From Pisolithus tinctorius (Eukaryota; Basidiomycota; Agaricomycetes; Boletales; Pisolithaceae), in contig JANFAH010000066.1 in NCBI GenBank assembly GCA_024663395.1, positions 124,001 to 188,000 on the forward strand: a DNA stretch of 64,000 bases, read 5' to 3'. Within the stretch, counting starts at the first letter, position 1. Each line of letters starts with the position of its first letter. Both the position numbers and the translations under genes were made by a program. The notes under the pieces are model-generated. The model searched no databases. It saw only the letters and a program-made list of their open reading frames with translations, and was not told the origin of the DNA. This document shows positions 37,629 through 49,516 of the stretch, one piece after another.

Positions 37629-39082
37629 ATGAGTACCACCACCACCCAAGTCCAAAACCGTGCGTCACTGCCAGTTGGCCGTTTTTATGCACGGGGGAGT
37701 CTCCCGGTGGGGTTGGGCAGCGAGGATGCGGGGGAAGAATCATCAAGAGTAAGTACTCACGCTGAACCTTCTCTCCTGAACTGGTTGACCCTGCCATCGT
37801 CAGGAATCTACTGCCAGTTCATGTGGCCACCCTGGCAGTGCATCTAGCGATCCAGACGGAGCGATGACAGAAGGAGAGAAATTCGAGACAATATCTCGGT
37901 TGGTCCAGGGTTCCATCGTCACTTATACAGCAGGGCTAGACATTCTGAGCCTCACCACTGGTTTTGAGTCATGCACCTTTCTCATCGATAACATTCCCGA
38001 GGATGCAAACGGTGGAGAAGTGCTTGCGTTGTTTGCACGAGGCGGTCTGGACGTCGACCAGTTTTATCTTGTTGGTATTCAGACGGCCGGCGCGGGGAAG
38101 CTAAATGCAGTGATCGTAGCCGACGCAAGAACTGGAGGAACCTTATTCACCAGTTCAGTTGATCTCAGATACAGGAATGACGTATTGGGAGTCGACATTT
38201 CCGCACCTTTTAGTTCCAATGGCACGAATGGATCGTCGGTATGCGATGCGACCGCCTTAACTGTAGCTTGGCGTCCCCGCCGTACGCAGTTTGTCCAACA
38301 ATACTTTGATGAAGCCTCCGCACTGGCCACGGTCCAGGACCCGATTAGCGGAAATTTCGTTCACACTTCCCCTGCTGAAACCACCGGGAATGTTGAGCAA
38401 GTATGTCCGATTTGCTATGATAATACCCTGGAGCCCGTGCAGCTGGAATGCGGACACACCTACTGTTCCGCGTGTCTGCGCGACTTCGTTCTGTCTGCCC
38501 ACGAGATCAATGTATTCCCCTTGAGATGCGTTGGGGATGATAGCGGCTGTAACACGCCTATTTCCATCCCTACCATTCAACAATTCCTCGCACCGGCAGC
38601 TTTCAATCGGTTGCTCGGTGCCGCATTCACCTTCTATATATTCCAGCGCCCAATGGAATTCAGGTTCTGCAAAACGCCAGACTGTAGCCAGATCTACCGC
38701 TCTACACCTGCTGGTGCTGTAGCAGTGACCCTCCGTTGTCCATCTTGTTCTTCAGAGGTTTGTTCAGCGTGCGATGATGAACACGGAGGGGAAACGTGCG
38801 AAGAATACCAGACACGGAAGTTGGAGGAGCGCGTGGACGCGTGGATTAATGATCAAGGAGGGACTGTGAAGAGGTGCCCACAATGCCGTGTACCAATAGA
38901 GAAAACAGAAGGATGCAATCGCATGACGTGTCGGTCAGTGTTCTCCGTCTCTCCACAAGTGCCGTTCAGGGCTCACACAAGCGAACAGATGTGGAGCTCA
39001 AATTTGCTGGAGGTGTATGGCAACTTTCGCTGATGCCAATGCCGTTTACGGCCATTTGCGAGATGTACATGGGGGATACTAG
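37629..39082 (+). CDS. RBR ubiquitin ligase B (short form, no CCCH fingers)
   Basis: Three exons (37629-37748, 37804-38933, 38989-39082) give 447 residues. The N-terminus MSTTTTQVQN is low complexity; then comes one RRM-like segment (CTFLIDNIPEDANGGEVLAL), related to that of A (both share LVQGSIVTY.AGLDI). RING1 is CPICYDN...CGHTYCSAC (about 38404); IBR has CKTPDCSQIY and CPSCSSEVCSAC; RING2 is CPQCRVPIEKTEGCNRM. The catalytic Cys codon (38914-38916) is kept, but the His two residues later, conserved in active RBR ligases such as Parkin (His433), is Arg here (CGC, 38920-38922). The protein ends soon after RING2 (CGAQICWRC) without coiled coil or CaaX. The reading frame is intact. Confidence 0.85.
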
Positions 39083-39359
39083 AAGGATCAGCTAGCCTAT
39101 GCGTAGAAACTTGTCCATACTCACCGATTCGATTCGCCGTGGACATTTTCCAATGCATCCTGCAAAATGTTAATTATCGCATTTGACGCAAGGCAACGTA
39201 ATGTACTGATTCGTAAGCGTAGATACCCGGATGGGTAAACGTACCAAGTTGAATGATTCTACACTTAGAGTCCTGAGGTGTGTATTGTTCCCGTGAGAGG
39301 ACTTCTATGAGTGCTAGAAAGCCGCAAGCTGTATAGTCGCCCGAATACACGATGACGTA

Positions 39360-41338
39360 CTATGGAGTCCGCGGAGAAAACACCATCACGACCGTCGAAT
39401 TCGACACACCCTCTTTCACACGTAACCATCGCCCTAGTCGATGCTCTTGGCCTATTCCTGCTACCAATAATATCGACTCGACGCCTGTTATTTTCATTGT
39501 CTTATCTGTTGAGGTTTGCGATTTTTTTGCCCAAGTTGTGCCGCCAAGCCCACCTTTCGGAACTGAGAGTAGTTGTAGGGAGTTCACTACCCCCGGCACT
39601 TCGACAGCACCAACAAGGGAGAATGATCTGAGCTTGGAGTCAAGCTTCCATATCCGGATCTGGCCTTCCCAAGATCCTTTATGCACGTCAGCAGAGGGAT
39701 GCAACCTCAGCAAAGCTGCCCTCCTACCTGATACAAATATGTCCGAGTATCGAAGGCATGCTATCGATGTTATCCAACGCGGCGTTCGCACGATACCCTC
39801 GGTGGCAGACTCGACTTCGTGAAAGCCATGGCATATTGCTTGAGTGAATATTGGTTTCTTTTTTCCCGTGTTCCATAAACATATCGATCTATCACGTGGT
39901 GATCGTTACCTTTCATCGTCTTTGCCAAGAATAAACGGATACATACCCAGTATCGCCCCCGCTTATGAAATTGGTTTCGTCTATCAGTGCGACACATTCG
40001 ATGCTCCCCTCAACGAATCGCTTTTGAGGGTCAGAACCTGTTTTTGACTTGGTTTGCTGGCCCGCTTCTCCCTCGTCTTCGTGCCCCTCAAACGCCCCCC
40101 CTTCAAGTAGCTCTCTGATGGCACTTTTCCCGCCGCCACGGAACACGAGTTGACTCTCTTCGGGTATTTTCCAATATCGGATTGTTCTATCTCGTGCACC
40201 CGCTGTTACGGCCGTCTCTCCCCGAAGAGAATCCAGCGATACGATGGTATCCTGGTGACCAAATAGGGTTTCGACGTATCCCATGACGGATAGATCATAA
40301 AGCTTCACGGTACGGTCGAAAGAGGCTGAATAGAGATGTTTCGTGTTCTTCCGAAAAGCGAGATCCTAATATTATTAGTCGACAGGAAACTCGCGGTGGG
40401 TAGGTGTATGATGTACATACAGAAATCAAGTCTTTGTGACCGCCAAAGTTTTTAACCCATTGATCCTTGGCGGGATCCCATATACATATTTTCCTATCCT
40501 TTCCAGCGCTCGCGAGGTATTGACCATCGCTCGACACGGCCAATGCCAAAACCTCGTCCGAGTGTCCCTCGAGATTCAGAGGATTAGCTTTTTCCTTTCC
40601 CTTACCCTTCGCGTCAAGTCGTTGTTTGTAAAAAGTAGCGACTTTAGCGCCAGTTTTGAGGTCCCATTTGTTAATACGGCCTTCCTTCCCCGAGGTGAAC
40701 AACCACCTGAGATCCTCGGTTGCTGTAGCAGACGTCACGGAGAAACGATGACCTTTGCACCGTAGCTTGGAATTTGGAGCAGTGAAGTCATACTTTGGTT
40801 GTCACGTTCAGCGATGTGTCACACTTCTGCATATCGCAGTGGACTCACCGAGTCTGCTATGAACAGATGGACTTTCCCGGAATGGTCCAAGACGTCTTGA
40901 CGAAGTCGAGCAGAGATCAGTTCCTTGTCGATTTCAGCCGCGTCATAATCCCCTTCAGCTTGAATGACAGTGAGATGGACAAGGAGTGAAAGGGTATGGG
41001 GACGTACCGAGACCTTCCTTGACGTTGTCCAAGTAAAGTTTTGCGAGTCGCAGTCGTTTCTCGGCGGGTGTCTCGTCTACGTCCTCGTCCCCACTGGATT
41101 CTGGTATGTCATCCGCACGCAAGTCGAGATCGCCGATGTCAATGCCATCCTCGTCCGTCCGGTCCGATTCCAATTCCTCATCCTCGACCCTCTTCTGTTT
41201 CCCTGACTTTGTAGGACGCGTGCCATTTACCTTGGCCGCTTTGACATGCTTTTCTTTCCGTGCTATCTTTCTAGTCGCATTTCCTGTACTGGCCGCCCGC
41301 TTTCGCTTTTTCGTCGTCGCAAAGAATGGGTCCTGCAT
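39360..41338 (-). CDS. RRP9: U3 snoRNP WD40 protein
   Basis: A beta-propeller subunit of the U3 small nucleolar ribonucleoprotein (U3-55K) needed for early pre-rRNA cleavage in the nucleolus. The N-terminus (from 41338) is Lys-rich with KKRKR nuclear-localisation-like stretches and an acidic run (SSGDEDVDETPAEKRLRLAK), then WD repeats: GHRFSVTSATATEDLRWLF, GHSDEVLALAVSSDGQYLAS, HLYSASFDRTVKLYDLSVMG, GHQDTIVSLDSLRGE and ARDRTIRYWKIPE, the last with the Rrp9-typical EESQLVFRG. After a short intron (about 39690) the final blade is SDIFVSG|SWEGQIRIWKL. About six exons. It converges on gene B. A broken copy lies at 50810-51650. Confidence 0.9.
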
Positions 41339-41550
41339 ATGTCCTCATAACCCGCGCACTCGAAAAATCACTCAGAGAGGCGGCAAGTGCCGAGGATATC
41401 ACGTGCAGTATATGAGTGTCCACGTGACGACCCTTCTCTGTGTTCCTTTCCGAGTCGTCCCCGAGTGTGAGGGAAATGTCACAGCCAGGCAGCCTATTTG
41501 TATCCCCGCTAGCACGCCTGTCTCTGTCTCGTCCCCTCCGACTCCCTCCA

Positions 41551-43114
41551 ATGCGTCCACTCACCGTAGACTCACTCAATCCGGCCGTACGCAGCGTCCA
41601 GTACGCTGTCAGAGGCGAACTGGCCATCAAGGCCGAGGAACACCGCGTCAGACTCAAGGAAAATGGCGCCGACCATGGTCTTCCATTCGACCGCGTCATC
41701 TCATCCAACATCGGGAACCCTCAGCAGAAGGGACTGGACCAACCCCCGATCACTTTTGTCAGACAGGTGTGTTCTAGCTACCATCTCGCGGACACGCGTG
41801 GTTCCGTCCAACACTGGCGGGCGCTGATTTCCTCCTCAGGTCGCTGCACTGATGGAGTGGCCAGACCTTGCAAAACTTGCACCGCAGGTGTTCCCAAAGG
41901 ACGTCCTCGCTCGTGCTAAGGAACTCCATGAGGAAACCGGCTCCATCGGCGCCTACTCACACTCTCAAGGCGTCCCCTTTATTCGACAGAATGTCGCAAG
42001 ATTTATCAGTGGTATGTCTTTTCTTTGGCACGTGCCGCATCCATGCCTTATACTGACTAGTATCGCAGATCGGGACGGATATCCATCCAATCCTAACCAC
42101 ATCTTCCTTACGACAGGTGCCTCGGCCGGAGTGTCCCTCCTGATATCAATGCTCATATCAAAGCCGAAGAAGTCCGGCGTCCTTATTCCCATTCCGCAAT
42201 ATCCCCTCTACACAGCAACCCTTGCTCAGTGCTCTGGCGCCGCTATCCCGTATCACCTCGATGAACCTGCCGAGTGGTCGACTTCGGTTGACGAAATCAG
42301 AGCTGCTATCAACAAGGCTGTCCAAGACGGCATCGAGCCGAGAGCTCTCGTCATCATCAACCCGGGTAACCCTACTGGTGCACTTCTCAACAAAGAGACG
42401 CAAGCGGAGGTAGTCAAGCTGTGCGAGGAACATTCCCTCGTTCTCCTTGCAGATGAAGTCTATCAGTCCAACCTCCACCGCCAAGCTACCCACCCATTCA
42501 CGTCCTTTAAGAAGGTTGTTCGTGACCTCAACTCACCTGTTCCTCTTGTGTCATTCCACTCGATATCCAAGGGTGTGACCGGTGAATGCGGTCGGCGGGG
42601 AGGCTACTTCGAATGTACGAACCTGTCCGACGACGTCATCGCCATGATGTACAAGATGGTTAGCGTCACACTTTGTCCGCCTCTGCAGGGTCAGATCGGA
42701 GTGGATTGCCTGGTCCGCCCGCCGAAGCAAGGCGAGGAGAGTTACCCTCTCTGGAAAGAGGAGACCGACAGGATACACAAGGCCCTCGCGGAGCGCACCG
42801 CAACTATGTCCGCACGCCTCAATAAGCTGCCTGGCGTATCTTGTGTTGACTCTCCAGGCGCACTGTATCTATACCCCAGGATAGAGATACCCGAGAAGGC
42901 GATTGCGGCTGCCAAGGCTGCAGGAAAAGAGCCCGACGCATTTTATGCGCTTGCTCTACTAGACGCTACTGGTATTTGCGTCGTGCCCGGTTCCGGATTT
43001 GGCCAGAAGGAGGGTGAATACCACTACCGCCTGACGTGCCTGTGTCCCGGTGTGGACGAGTACGTCGGCAAACTGGAGAAGTTCCACCTCGAGTTCACGA
43101 AGCAGTACTCGTAA
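41551..43114 (+). CDS. alanine aminotransferase (PLP-dependent, fold type I)
   Basis: It converts alanine and 2-oxoglutarate to pyruvate and glutamate. Exons 41551-41766, 41840-42011 and 42069-43114 sum to 477 residues, the normal family length. Motifs: NIGNPQQ (about 41710), LTTGASAGVS, the PLP-contacting INPGNPTGALL (about 42357), LADEVYQSN, and the Schiff-base Lys in SFHSISKGVTGECGRRGGYFE (about 42550-42610), the strongest alanine aminotransferase signature. The C-terminus has GSGFGQKEGEYHYRLTCL with the substrate-binding Arg. No targeting peptide is evident, suggesting the cytosol. The gene is single-copy here and sits between the arms of the RBR inverted repeat. Confidence 0.93.
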
Positions 43115-43279
43115 TAGATTCCCGTAGATGCCTAGAGTAGGCTTAAGATTCCCTGTTGACACATCTTTTGTGTATCACCTCTCAGCGTAGTTGCATAATT
43201 CCTAGGTTGCACATAGGGGGATGTCCGGACTTGGAAGTACTTATGATTGAAACGTTGACACCCCGTAAGTAACCAGACA
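43115..43279. other. short spacer
   Basis: 165 bp between two co-oriented genes; it should contain the aminotransferase terminator and the LYR-gene promoter. Nothing specific is seen. Confidence 0.4.
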
Positions 43280-44746
43280 ATGCAGGACCTACAACCGTCG
43301 GCCGCATCGCTGGAGCACCGCGCCCAAATCGCCAAGCTCGTGTCCCCACTACGTCGTGTCACTCCAAGGGTGCCATTCTGGAAGCTCGCAGCACACCGCA
43401 TCCCAACGCTCTGGACACTCTACCGTGGGTTACTACGACACGCCGATCGAGAAAATGTGCGTACACAAGGTCTACTTGAATCTACATAGAAACAACCCTG
43501 GTTGACGGCAGCTAATTTCGGCGGGTTATTGCACTGGAATTCTTTGCTCTGCGACCAGGTCAGGGACCGTGTTCGAGCGTTATTTCGGGAAAACAGACAT
43601 ACGACGTCTGCCGTACAGGCAACGAAACAACTAACTCAAGGCCATAAGGTATGTGCGGGATCACTGTGGATTGAGAATCTCTGAACATTGGACAGTGGTT
43701 GGACGCCCTTAGAAGTGCCAGGGCCGGGGACACGAAACTGCAAGCCATCCTCGATCGGTATGACCGAATACTGGCTGTCAGGCGTGAAGAAGATAGGTGG
43801 AGAGAACGCATACATCAGGTCTTCGTGCGTATCCTTGTTTCTGCCAACATAACCAATCTTTATCTCTGACACGACACACCATTCGTGTAACCTTCAACGT
43901 GCATATTGCGTGCCTTACCGATGATCTACGTCTACGTCTGTAACAGAAAGAAGAGGCGTCCGCACGCGCCCACCGAATACACAAAGGCTCTTTCATCCGA
44001 CAATCTCTCTACAACAAACTACTGCCACGTATCATACCACAGCCCGAGCATATAGGCGGTATGATCCGTCGACGACGCAAAGCACGAGAACGGCGATTGG
44101 AAGTCAAGGACGAGCTCCGTGGTTGGATGGACGATCTCAAAAGGGAATGTAGATTCGAGCTGGCAGCGGTTGGACGTGGACATTACAAGTGTGAAGGGGA
44201 GTATTATGGGAATGCGCAGACCGGATGGCGTACGTTTACTTTTCCTCGTGCACATACCATTACGGTCTCGCCATCTAACGCAAGAGTACAGTACAACCCC
44301 TACGGGACAAGCTGAAGATCACACAAGACGCGCTGTTACGTGATATCAAGCGTTTTCGAGAGCCATACTCGCCTGAGATGCTACGCGCAGCAAGACGAGC
44401 GAGACAACGTAGAGTCGCCAACAAGACACGCGAGAGAGAGCGAGAGGCGCGAGGGCTGTACTCGGAGTTGACAATCACACGAATGCGACAAGGCCCACCT
44501 GCACACGTCCTTGCGAAGATGACGCCTGAACAACGCAAGTTTTATCGCATTGCTCTGGGACCTTCGGAAGGTGGTTATGCAGCAGCCGTGAAGCTCAAGC
44601 TGGGTATGAAATTACGGAAACCGGACTTGTCGAAACTGGAAGGTGGACGGACGGAAAATCAGGCCACGCTCAGGGCGAAGGAGAACGATATTATGGCAGA
44701 GAACGAACGAAGACAGCGCAGTGACACTGACGAGGTTGAGCCATAA
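43280..44746 (+). CDS. LYR-motif (Complex1_LYR-like) protein X
   Basis: The first exon encodes MQDLQPSAASLEHRAQIAKL and a canonical L-Y-R motif in TLWTLYRGLLRHA (about 43410-43445), the mark of small mitochondrial assembly factors that dock the Fe-S/ACP machinery. After introns near 43460-43560, 43650-43695 and 43823-43950, the protein continues with WLDALRSARAGD and a long Arg/Lys-rich helical tail (GMIRRRRKARERR, MLRAARRARQRR, EREREARGLYSEL). It ends EVEP with TAA at 44744. The exact partner cannot be told. The 3' half has been copied twice, always beside a long-form RBR gene (49762-50538 and 58656-58880). Confidence 0.7.
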
Positions 44747-44917
44747 CTCTCTACCGTTATGCAGATATAATACCTTGCATACAGGCATACCGAGTACTGT
44801 AAGTATACATATGCGGTACTGGAGCCCAGCATGACAATGATGTAAGTAGCGCATAACTTGAGAACGAGACAAGTAATCAAGACCATTTAGCTTGAGTGGA
44901 TTCGCTGAACTCCTATC

Positions 44918-45122
44918 ATCGTGGCCACATGAACCGGCAGTAGATTCTTGGCGATGGCAGGGTCAGCCAGTTCAGGTGAGAAGGCTTAGCGTGAGTACTT
45001 AGTCTTGATGATTCTTCCCCCGCATTCTCGCTGCCCGATCCCACGGGGAGACTTCCCCGTGCATAAAAACGGCCAAGCGCTGGTGATGCACGGTTTTGGA
45101 CTTAAGCGGTGGTGGTACCCAT
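44918..45122 (-). pseudogene. fragment of RBR gene B (exon 1 and start of exon 2)
   Basis: On the minus strand an ATG at 45122 opens a copy of B exon 1, with an in-frame TAA after six codons, then the recognisable RFYARGSLPVG and GEESSR. The 5' splice site that is GTAAGT in B and B' is CTAAGT here. Homology stops a few dozen bases into exon 2, at the edge of the duplicated block. It is plainly a truncated relic. Confidence 0.8.
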
Positions 45123-45550
45123 GGTACTATGGCAAGGGATGCTGTAGGGCTCTGGAGAGGCGTGTAATTCGCCACATGTCAAAGTCTCGCTCGTTGTCAA
45201 TTGCCGTGAGCATGCCCCAGACAGGTGGCCGCTGATCCAAAACGCATATTACGCACTTCCCAGGCGAGGTTGGTTAAACAAGCCTGAGGAGCGTCCTTGC
45301 AAGCTCAAGAGTGCTTACCCCTATACTTCAACGCCTCAGGTCGTGAGCGTAAGTTGCACACACGCAACCACCGAGATGCAATGTTAGCTCTCGAATCCAA
45401 CACAAACTCTGTTTTGAGGTGCAGAATACATTGACGAATTCCGTGTTAAGAGATAAGGTGGTACTCATACAGGTTCTGACAAACGGTTAGCGAATGTCCA
45501 CAATGTGGGATCAAGGCGGAAAGCATGGAAAGCTGTTAGGCCCCAGAAAT

Positions 45551-48500
45551 TTACATTATCAAACAGCCTCCGCCCCACGACCGCGCTTGCTCTTGCTCTT
45601 GCTCTTGCACGTGCCTCAATTGTTCCTCTCTTTGTTGAACCAATCTTGCCCGCTCAGCTTCCTCCCTTTCCTGAGCCCGCTGTGCCTCCTGCCTTGCCCC
45701 AATTCCCTGCTCCTCCCCGTTCCTCTCTTGCTGACGCTGTTGGGCCAATTCAGCTTCCCGCATTTCCTGAGCCCTCTGAGCCCACCGTGCCTGCATTTCC
45801 TTCAACCTTTGCACCATCCTGCCCCTCGCTTGCTGATGCGGTTGGGCCAACTCAGCTTCCTGCCTTTCCCGAGCTCGTTGTGCCTGCATTTCCCCCGTTC
45901 TCTGTTCCCCCCTGTCCCCCTCTTGCTGACGCTGTTGGGCCAGCTCAGCTTCCCGCACCTCCCGAGCCCGCTGTTCGTGCATTTCCCTTAGCCTCTGCTC
46001 CACCCTGTCCCTTTCTTGCTGATGCTGTTGGACCAACTCAGCTTCTTGCCTTTCCCACATTCTCTGCTGCTCCCTGTCCCTCTCTTGCTGACGCTGTTGG
46101 GCTAACTCAGCTTCCTGCCTGTCCCAAGCCCGCTGTGCCTGCGTTTCCCTCATTCTCTGCTCCTCCCTGTCCCTTTCTTGCTGACGCTGTTGGGCCAATT
46201 CAGCTTCCTGCAAATTCCGAGCGTGCACTTCCCTTAGCCTCTGCACCATCCTGCCCCTCTCTTGCTGACGCTGTTGGACCAATTCAGCTTCCCGCAAATT
46301 CCGAGCGTGCACTTCCCTTAGCGTCTGCACCATCCTGCCCCTCTCTTGCTGACGCCGTTGGGCCAACTCAGCTGCCTGCCTTTCCCGAGCGCGCCGTGCC
46401 TGCATTTCCTCCATTCTCTGCTCCTCCCTGTCCCTCTCTTGCTGAATTTGCTGCATGAGCCGATGCTGTTCTAGGATATCTATTCCCTGGAATAATTGAG
46501 GTTCATTATCATAGATGCCTTGATGCGCTTCTCGCATGTGTGTATATATGGTATCCCTGGTGAAAATTCCCATACATCTCCAGCAGATGTGAGCACCACA
46601 ACTGTTCGAGTTAGCAGTCTTATGGGCTAACAACAAGTCAAAAGTACTAACTTGCACGTTATGTGGTCGCATCCTTCCAATTTCTCTATCAGTACGTTGC
46701 ACCGTGGACACCTCTTGACGCGCCCACCTTGCGCAGCAACCCAGGTCGAATTCTGCCGCTCCTCCTCTTCCGCTTGGCGTCGCCTGACTTCGGCACACTG
46801 AAGCCCGTCGTGCGACTCACCGCATGACGAACAAGTGACCGAGAAACAGGACGGGCAACGGAGGGTCACTTGAGCCTCAGAACCGGTGGAACGATAGATC
46901 TGCGTGCAATCAGGGGTTTTACAGGACTTGAATTCATTTGGATGCCTGGTGAGGTAGAAAGTGAATGCAGCCTCGAGCAAGCGGTTGAACAACGCTGGTG
47001 GGAGGAAATGTTGGATAGTTGGAATAGGGATGGAGATGCTGCAACGACCATCATTACCAAGGCATCGCAGGGGAAATTCGGAGGCTTCAAGAGCAGATAA
47101 TAGGAAGTGACGCAAACATGTGACACAGTAAGCGTGTCCACATCCCAGATTGAACGAGACAGAGACATCGTTAAGACAAATGGGACAAGCTGTCTCGGTC
47201 TGTAATGCAGTCGAGTGCTTTTGATTGTTTCTCATTGCGGTGCGGACGATACCGTCCAATGCATGCCACGCTTCTTCTCCGCCGGACATGGTGATCCTCT
47301 TGGATGTTATGTCGAACTTGACAGCGTCCTCGCCAAATGTCTCCTTTAGTCGAGCCAGACCCCCTTCGTTGATTAAACTCCGGACTGCTGGCTTAGGAAC
47401 CGTGGTAGTGAAGTCAGCAGATGATAGTCTGTCGAGTTCCTCACTGATCATCTTTCGGGCACGTTCGGTCGACGTTGCAGAGCCATACACCTTCAACACC
47501 TGCGTCTTCCAGTCTACTCGCATGTATACTCCAGTCTCGACAAGAACCTGCTTTGAAAATTTGTTTTTGGGGTGTGCCAAAGTCCTATGCCAACCCTGCA
47601 CCGTTTCACCTCCAGCGAGATTCTCGACCTTGACCTTCAATGCACCAACAGCATCATTTTGAGATCCGCTTAGGCGTATGCGTACAGCGTCTCCGTCCTC
47701 GTGAATGTTCAACATACAGGCTTTCGGGTCTCCGAGGCCACCAATCAGAGCATCCCACTGAGGTTTCTGTGCGCTGTATTGTTCTGGGTCGAGCGATATA
47801 GTAAAATCCATTGGATGCGGGACACGTAGCCACATCCCAACTTGTTCGCCATATCTGATGTCTTCGAGGTATTGATGGGCAACCAGGGCATCGTCTCGAG
47901 AGTAGAAGCGAGCACGGATAGAAAGGAACCCGTTTGGGTCAGGTATCGATGAGGAGTCGATAGATCGAAAACCTCGACGAACAGTGTATGGTGCAAGGCC
48001 ACGAAGATGGTCTTCCACTTGATCAACACTAAGTACGGGTGTGCTTTTCAGCTGTTGCACGGCACTTGATCCAGAAAATGTCACCACTTCAGCATCATCT
48101 GTTTCTGGGGGAAGGTTGTTGATGATGATGGTACGGGGTGCAAGTGGGCCGGAAGCCTCGTTGTTCATTTGAACTTTGATGCGACGATGATTGTAAGTCC
48201 AGCCATTTAATTCACGAACTTTAGCCTGAGCGGCAGATGCATCGACGTACGTCACTGCATAGCGCACAGCAGGGGAATGCCATGATAGAGTCAAGACAGT
48301 GGGATCCTGCACTGATGACGCAGTCATTCCCTCTAATGTGTTGGGTGCTGAAACTTCGACTTCCAGTTCGTTGTCTTTGAATATCGTTCCATTCAATTCA
48401 GTGGACAAAATCTGTCCTAGTCGTTCATCGGTCATGATTTCGGCCTCAACCTTTCCTCCGCCTCCACTCTTGATGCCGACAAGGTGGAAGCGATTGGCAT

Positions 48501-49516
48501 CCACTCCTTGTTGTGTCACCAATGCGCAGACTTCATCTTCCTTTGCGTCTGCAGGAATATTCTTCACACGCAGGGTGCATGACTCGAAACCGGAGATAAG
48601 GCCCACAATGTCAAGACCTGCACGATAGGTAACAATAGAGCCTTGTACCACTCGACCAATCGTTTCGGTTGCCTCTTTTTGTGCTGCCTCCGAATCGGTG
48701 GGGATCTAAGCGATCTTGTAAGTTCGGAAACAAGCAGGCAAAGTTATAAACGGACATCATCGGCGTGGAGGTACCAGCAATTATCCCCTCGAGTGCAAGT
48801 ACCCGCTTTCCAAAGACGACAAACGCTATGGCCCAAATGAGGCTGCCGAGACGTATCGCCCGGAGCATGAGAGCCGTCAGGACACGTTCGGGCTTGTACT
48901 CCTGGGACACCATCGCACTCCAACCCTTCACTGTTGAGTGCCTGATGCAGATTAATCGGCATGTTGGTTGAATGAGCTAAAAACTACATACCTTGATGCA
49001 GCGCGCAATAGCATCGTCGCGATTTCTCGTTTTCTCTCCAACGCTGGTAGAGGCACTCTCACTGTGGAATGCCGGAGAATCGTGATTTACGTGTGAGAAC
49101 TTGCAATCAGAACCCTTTTCATATCCTCCTGCTTTCCAGTAGCGACAGGGCGATGGGCGATCATCCTGTGAGGGTGTACCGGGGGTGCTAACCACTTCTG
49201 CAGCGCTAGTAGAGGCAACCTCACGGTCAGACGGCAGAGAGCTCTCGCTTCCATGCAAGAACTTGCAGTCTGAACCCTTTTTACAGTTGCCCGCTTTCCA
49301 GTAGTGACAAGGCTTCCGGCGCTCGTCCCTGGAGTGAGTTGCGAGGGAGTTAACTACTTCAATAGCACTGGTAGAAGTACTCTCGCAGGGGGGTGCCAGA
49401 GACCCCTCGTTTCCGTGAGAGAACTTGCAATCTGATCCTTTGTTGCAACGTCCCGCAGAATAGTAACGACAAAGTCTGGATGATGGGTCGGTTTGAGGAC
49501 GACTAATCATGCTCAT
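45551..49516 (-). CDS. RBR ubiquitin ligase A' (inverted copy of A, expanded coiled coil)
   Basis: Exons 48992-49516, about 48752-48941, 46652-about 48683 and 45551-46601 give 1265 residues. It is nearly identical to A through the RRM-like and RBR parts, so it is a recent duplicate. RING2 keeps the catalytic Cys and His (EGCDHITC). Differences: the third CCCH finger reads AGGYEKGSDC, Tyr replacing a zinc-binding Cys; and the C-terminal Gln/Arg/Glu coiled coil has about nine units instead of two, adding about 200 residues. The C-terminus GGGCLIM (CaaX) is kept. Frame and splice sites are intact, so it is probably expressed. Confidence 0.85.
45600..46480 (-). repeat. coding minisatellite, coiled-coil repeat of A'
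   Basis: About nine diverged copies of a unit of roughly 75-100 bp encode ELAQQRQQERDREEQRMRE-like heptad-rich segments. The + strand shows the recurring CTTGCTGACGCTGTTGG and CCTGTCCCTCTCTTGCTGA. Gene A has only two units (36890-37070). Because the length is near a multiple of three throughout, the opposite strand is open too (45505-46458). Confidence 0.85.

Larger units (their letters stand above)
33600..37840 (+). repeat. large inverted repeat, left arm (gene A unit)
   Basis: The segment holding gene A, its upstream region, the A-B spacer and the first exon of B reappears in opposite orientation at 44918-49730. Order and most bases match, including the non-coding spacer (37200-37330 against 45415-45545). 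The right arm is longer, mainly because its coiled-coil coding repeat is expanded. Confidence 0.88.

Noticed and set aside
45505..46458. 317-codon + strand ORF rich in Pro/Ala (LADAVGPTQLPAFPE repeats)
   Set aside because: It is the exact antisense of the coiled-coil repeat of A'; a repeat whose unit is a multiple of three keeps several frames open. No start context, domain or splice support.
46870..47662. + strand ORFs opposite the RBR genes (also 48299-48628)
   Set aside because: Antisense shadows of a long GC-balanced coding region; the same shadows occur opposite gene A.
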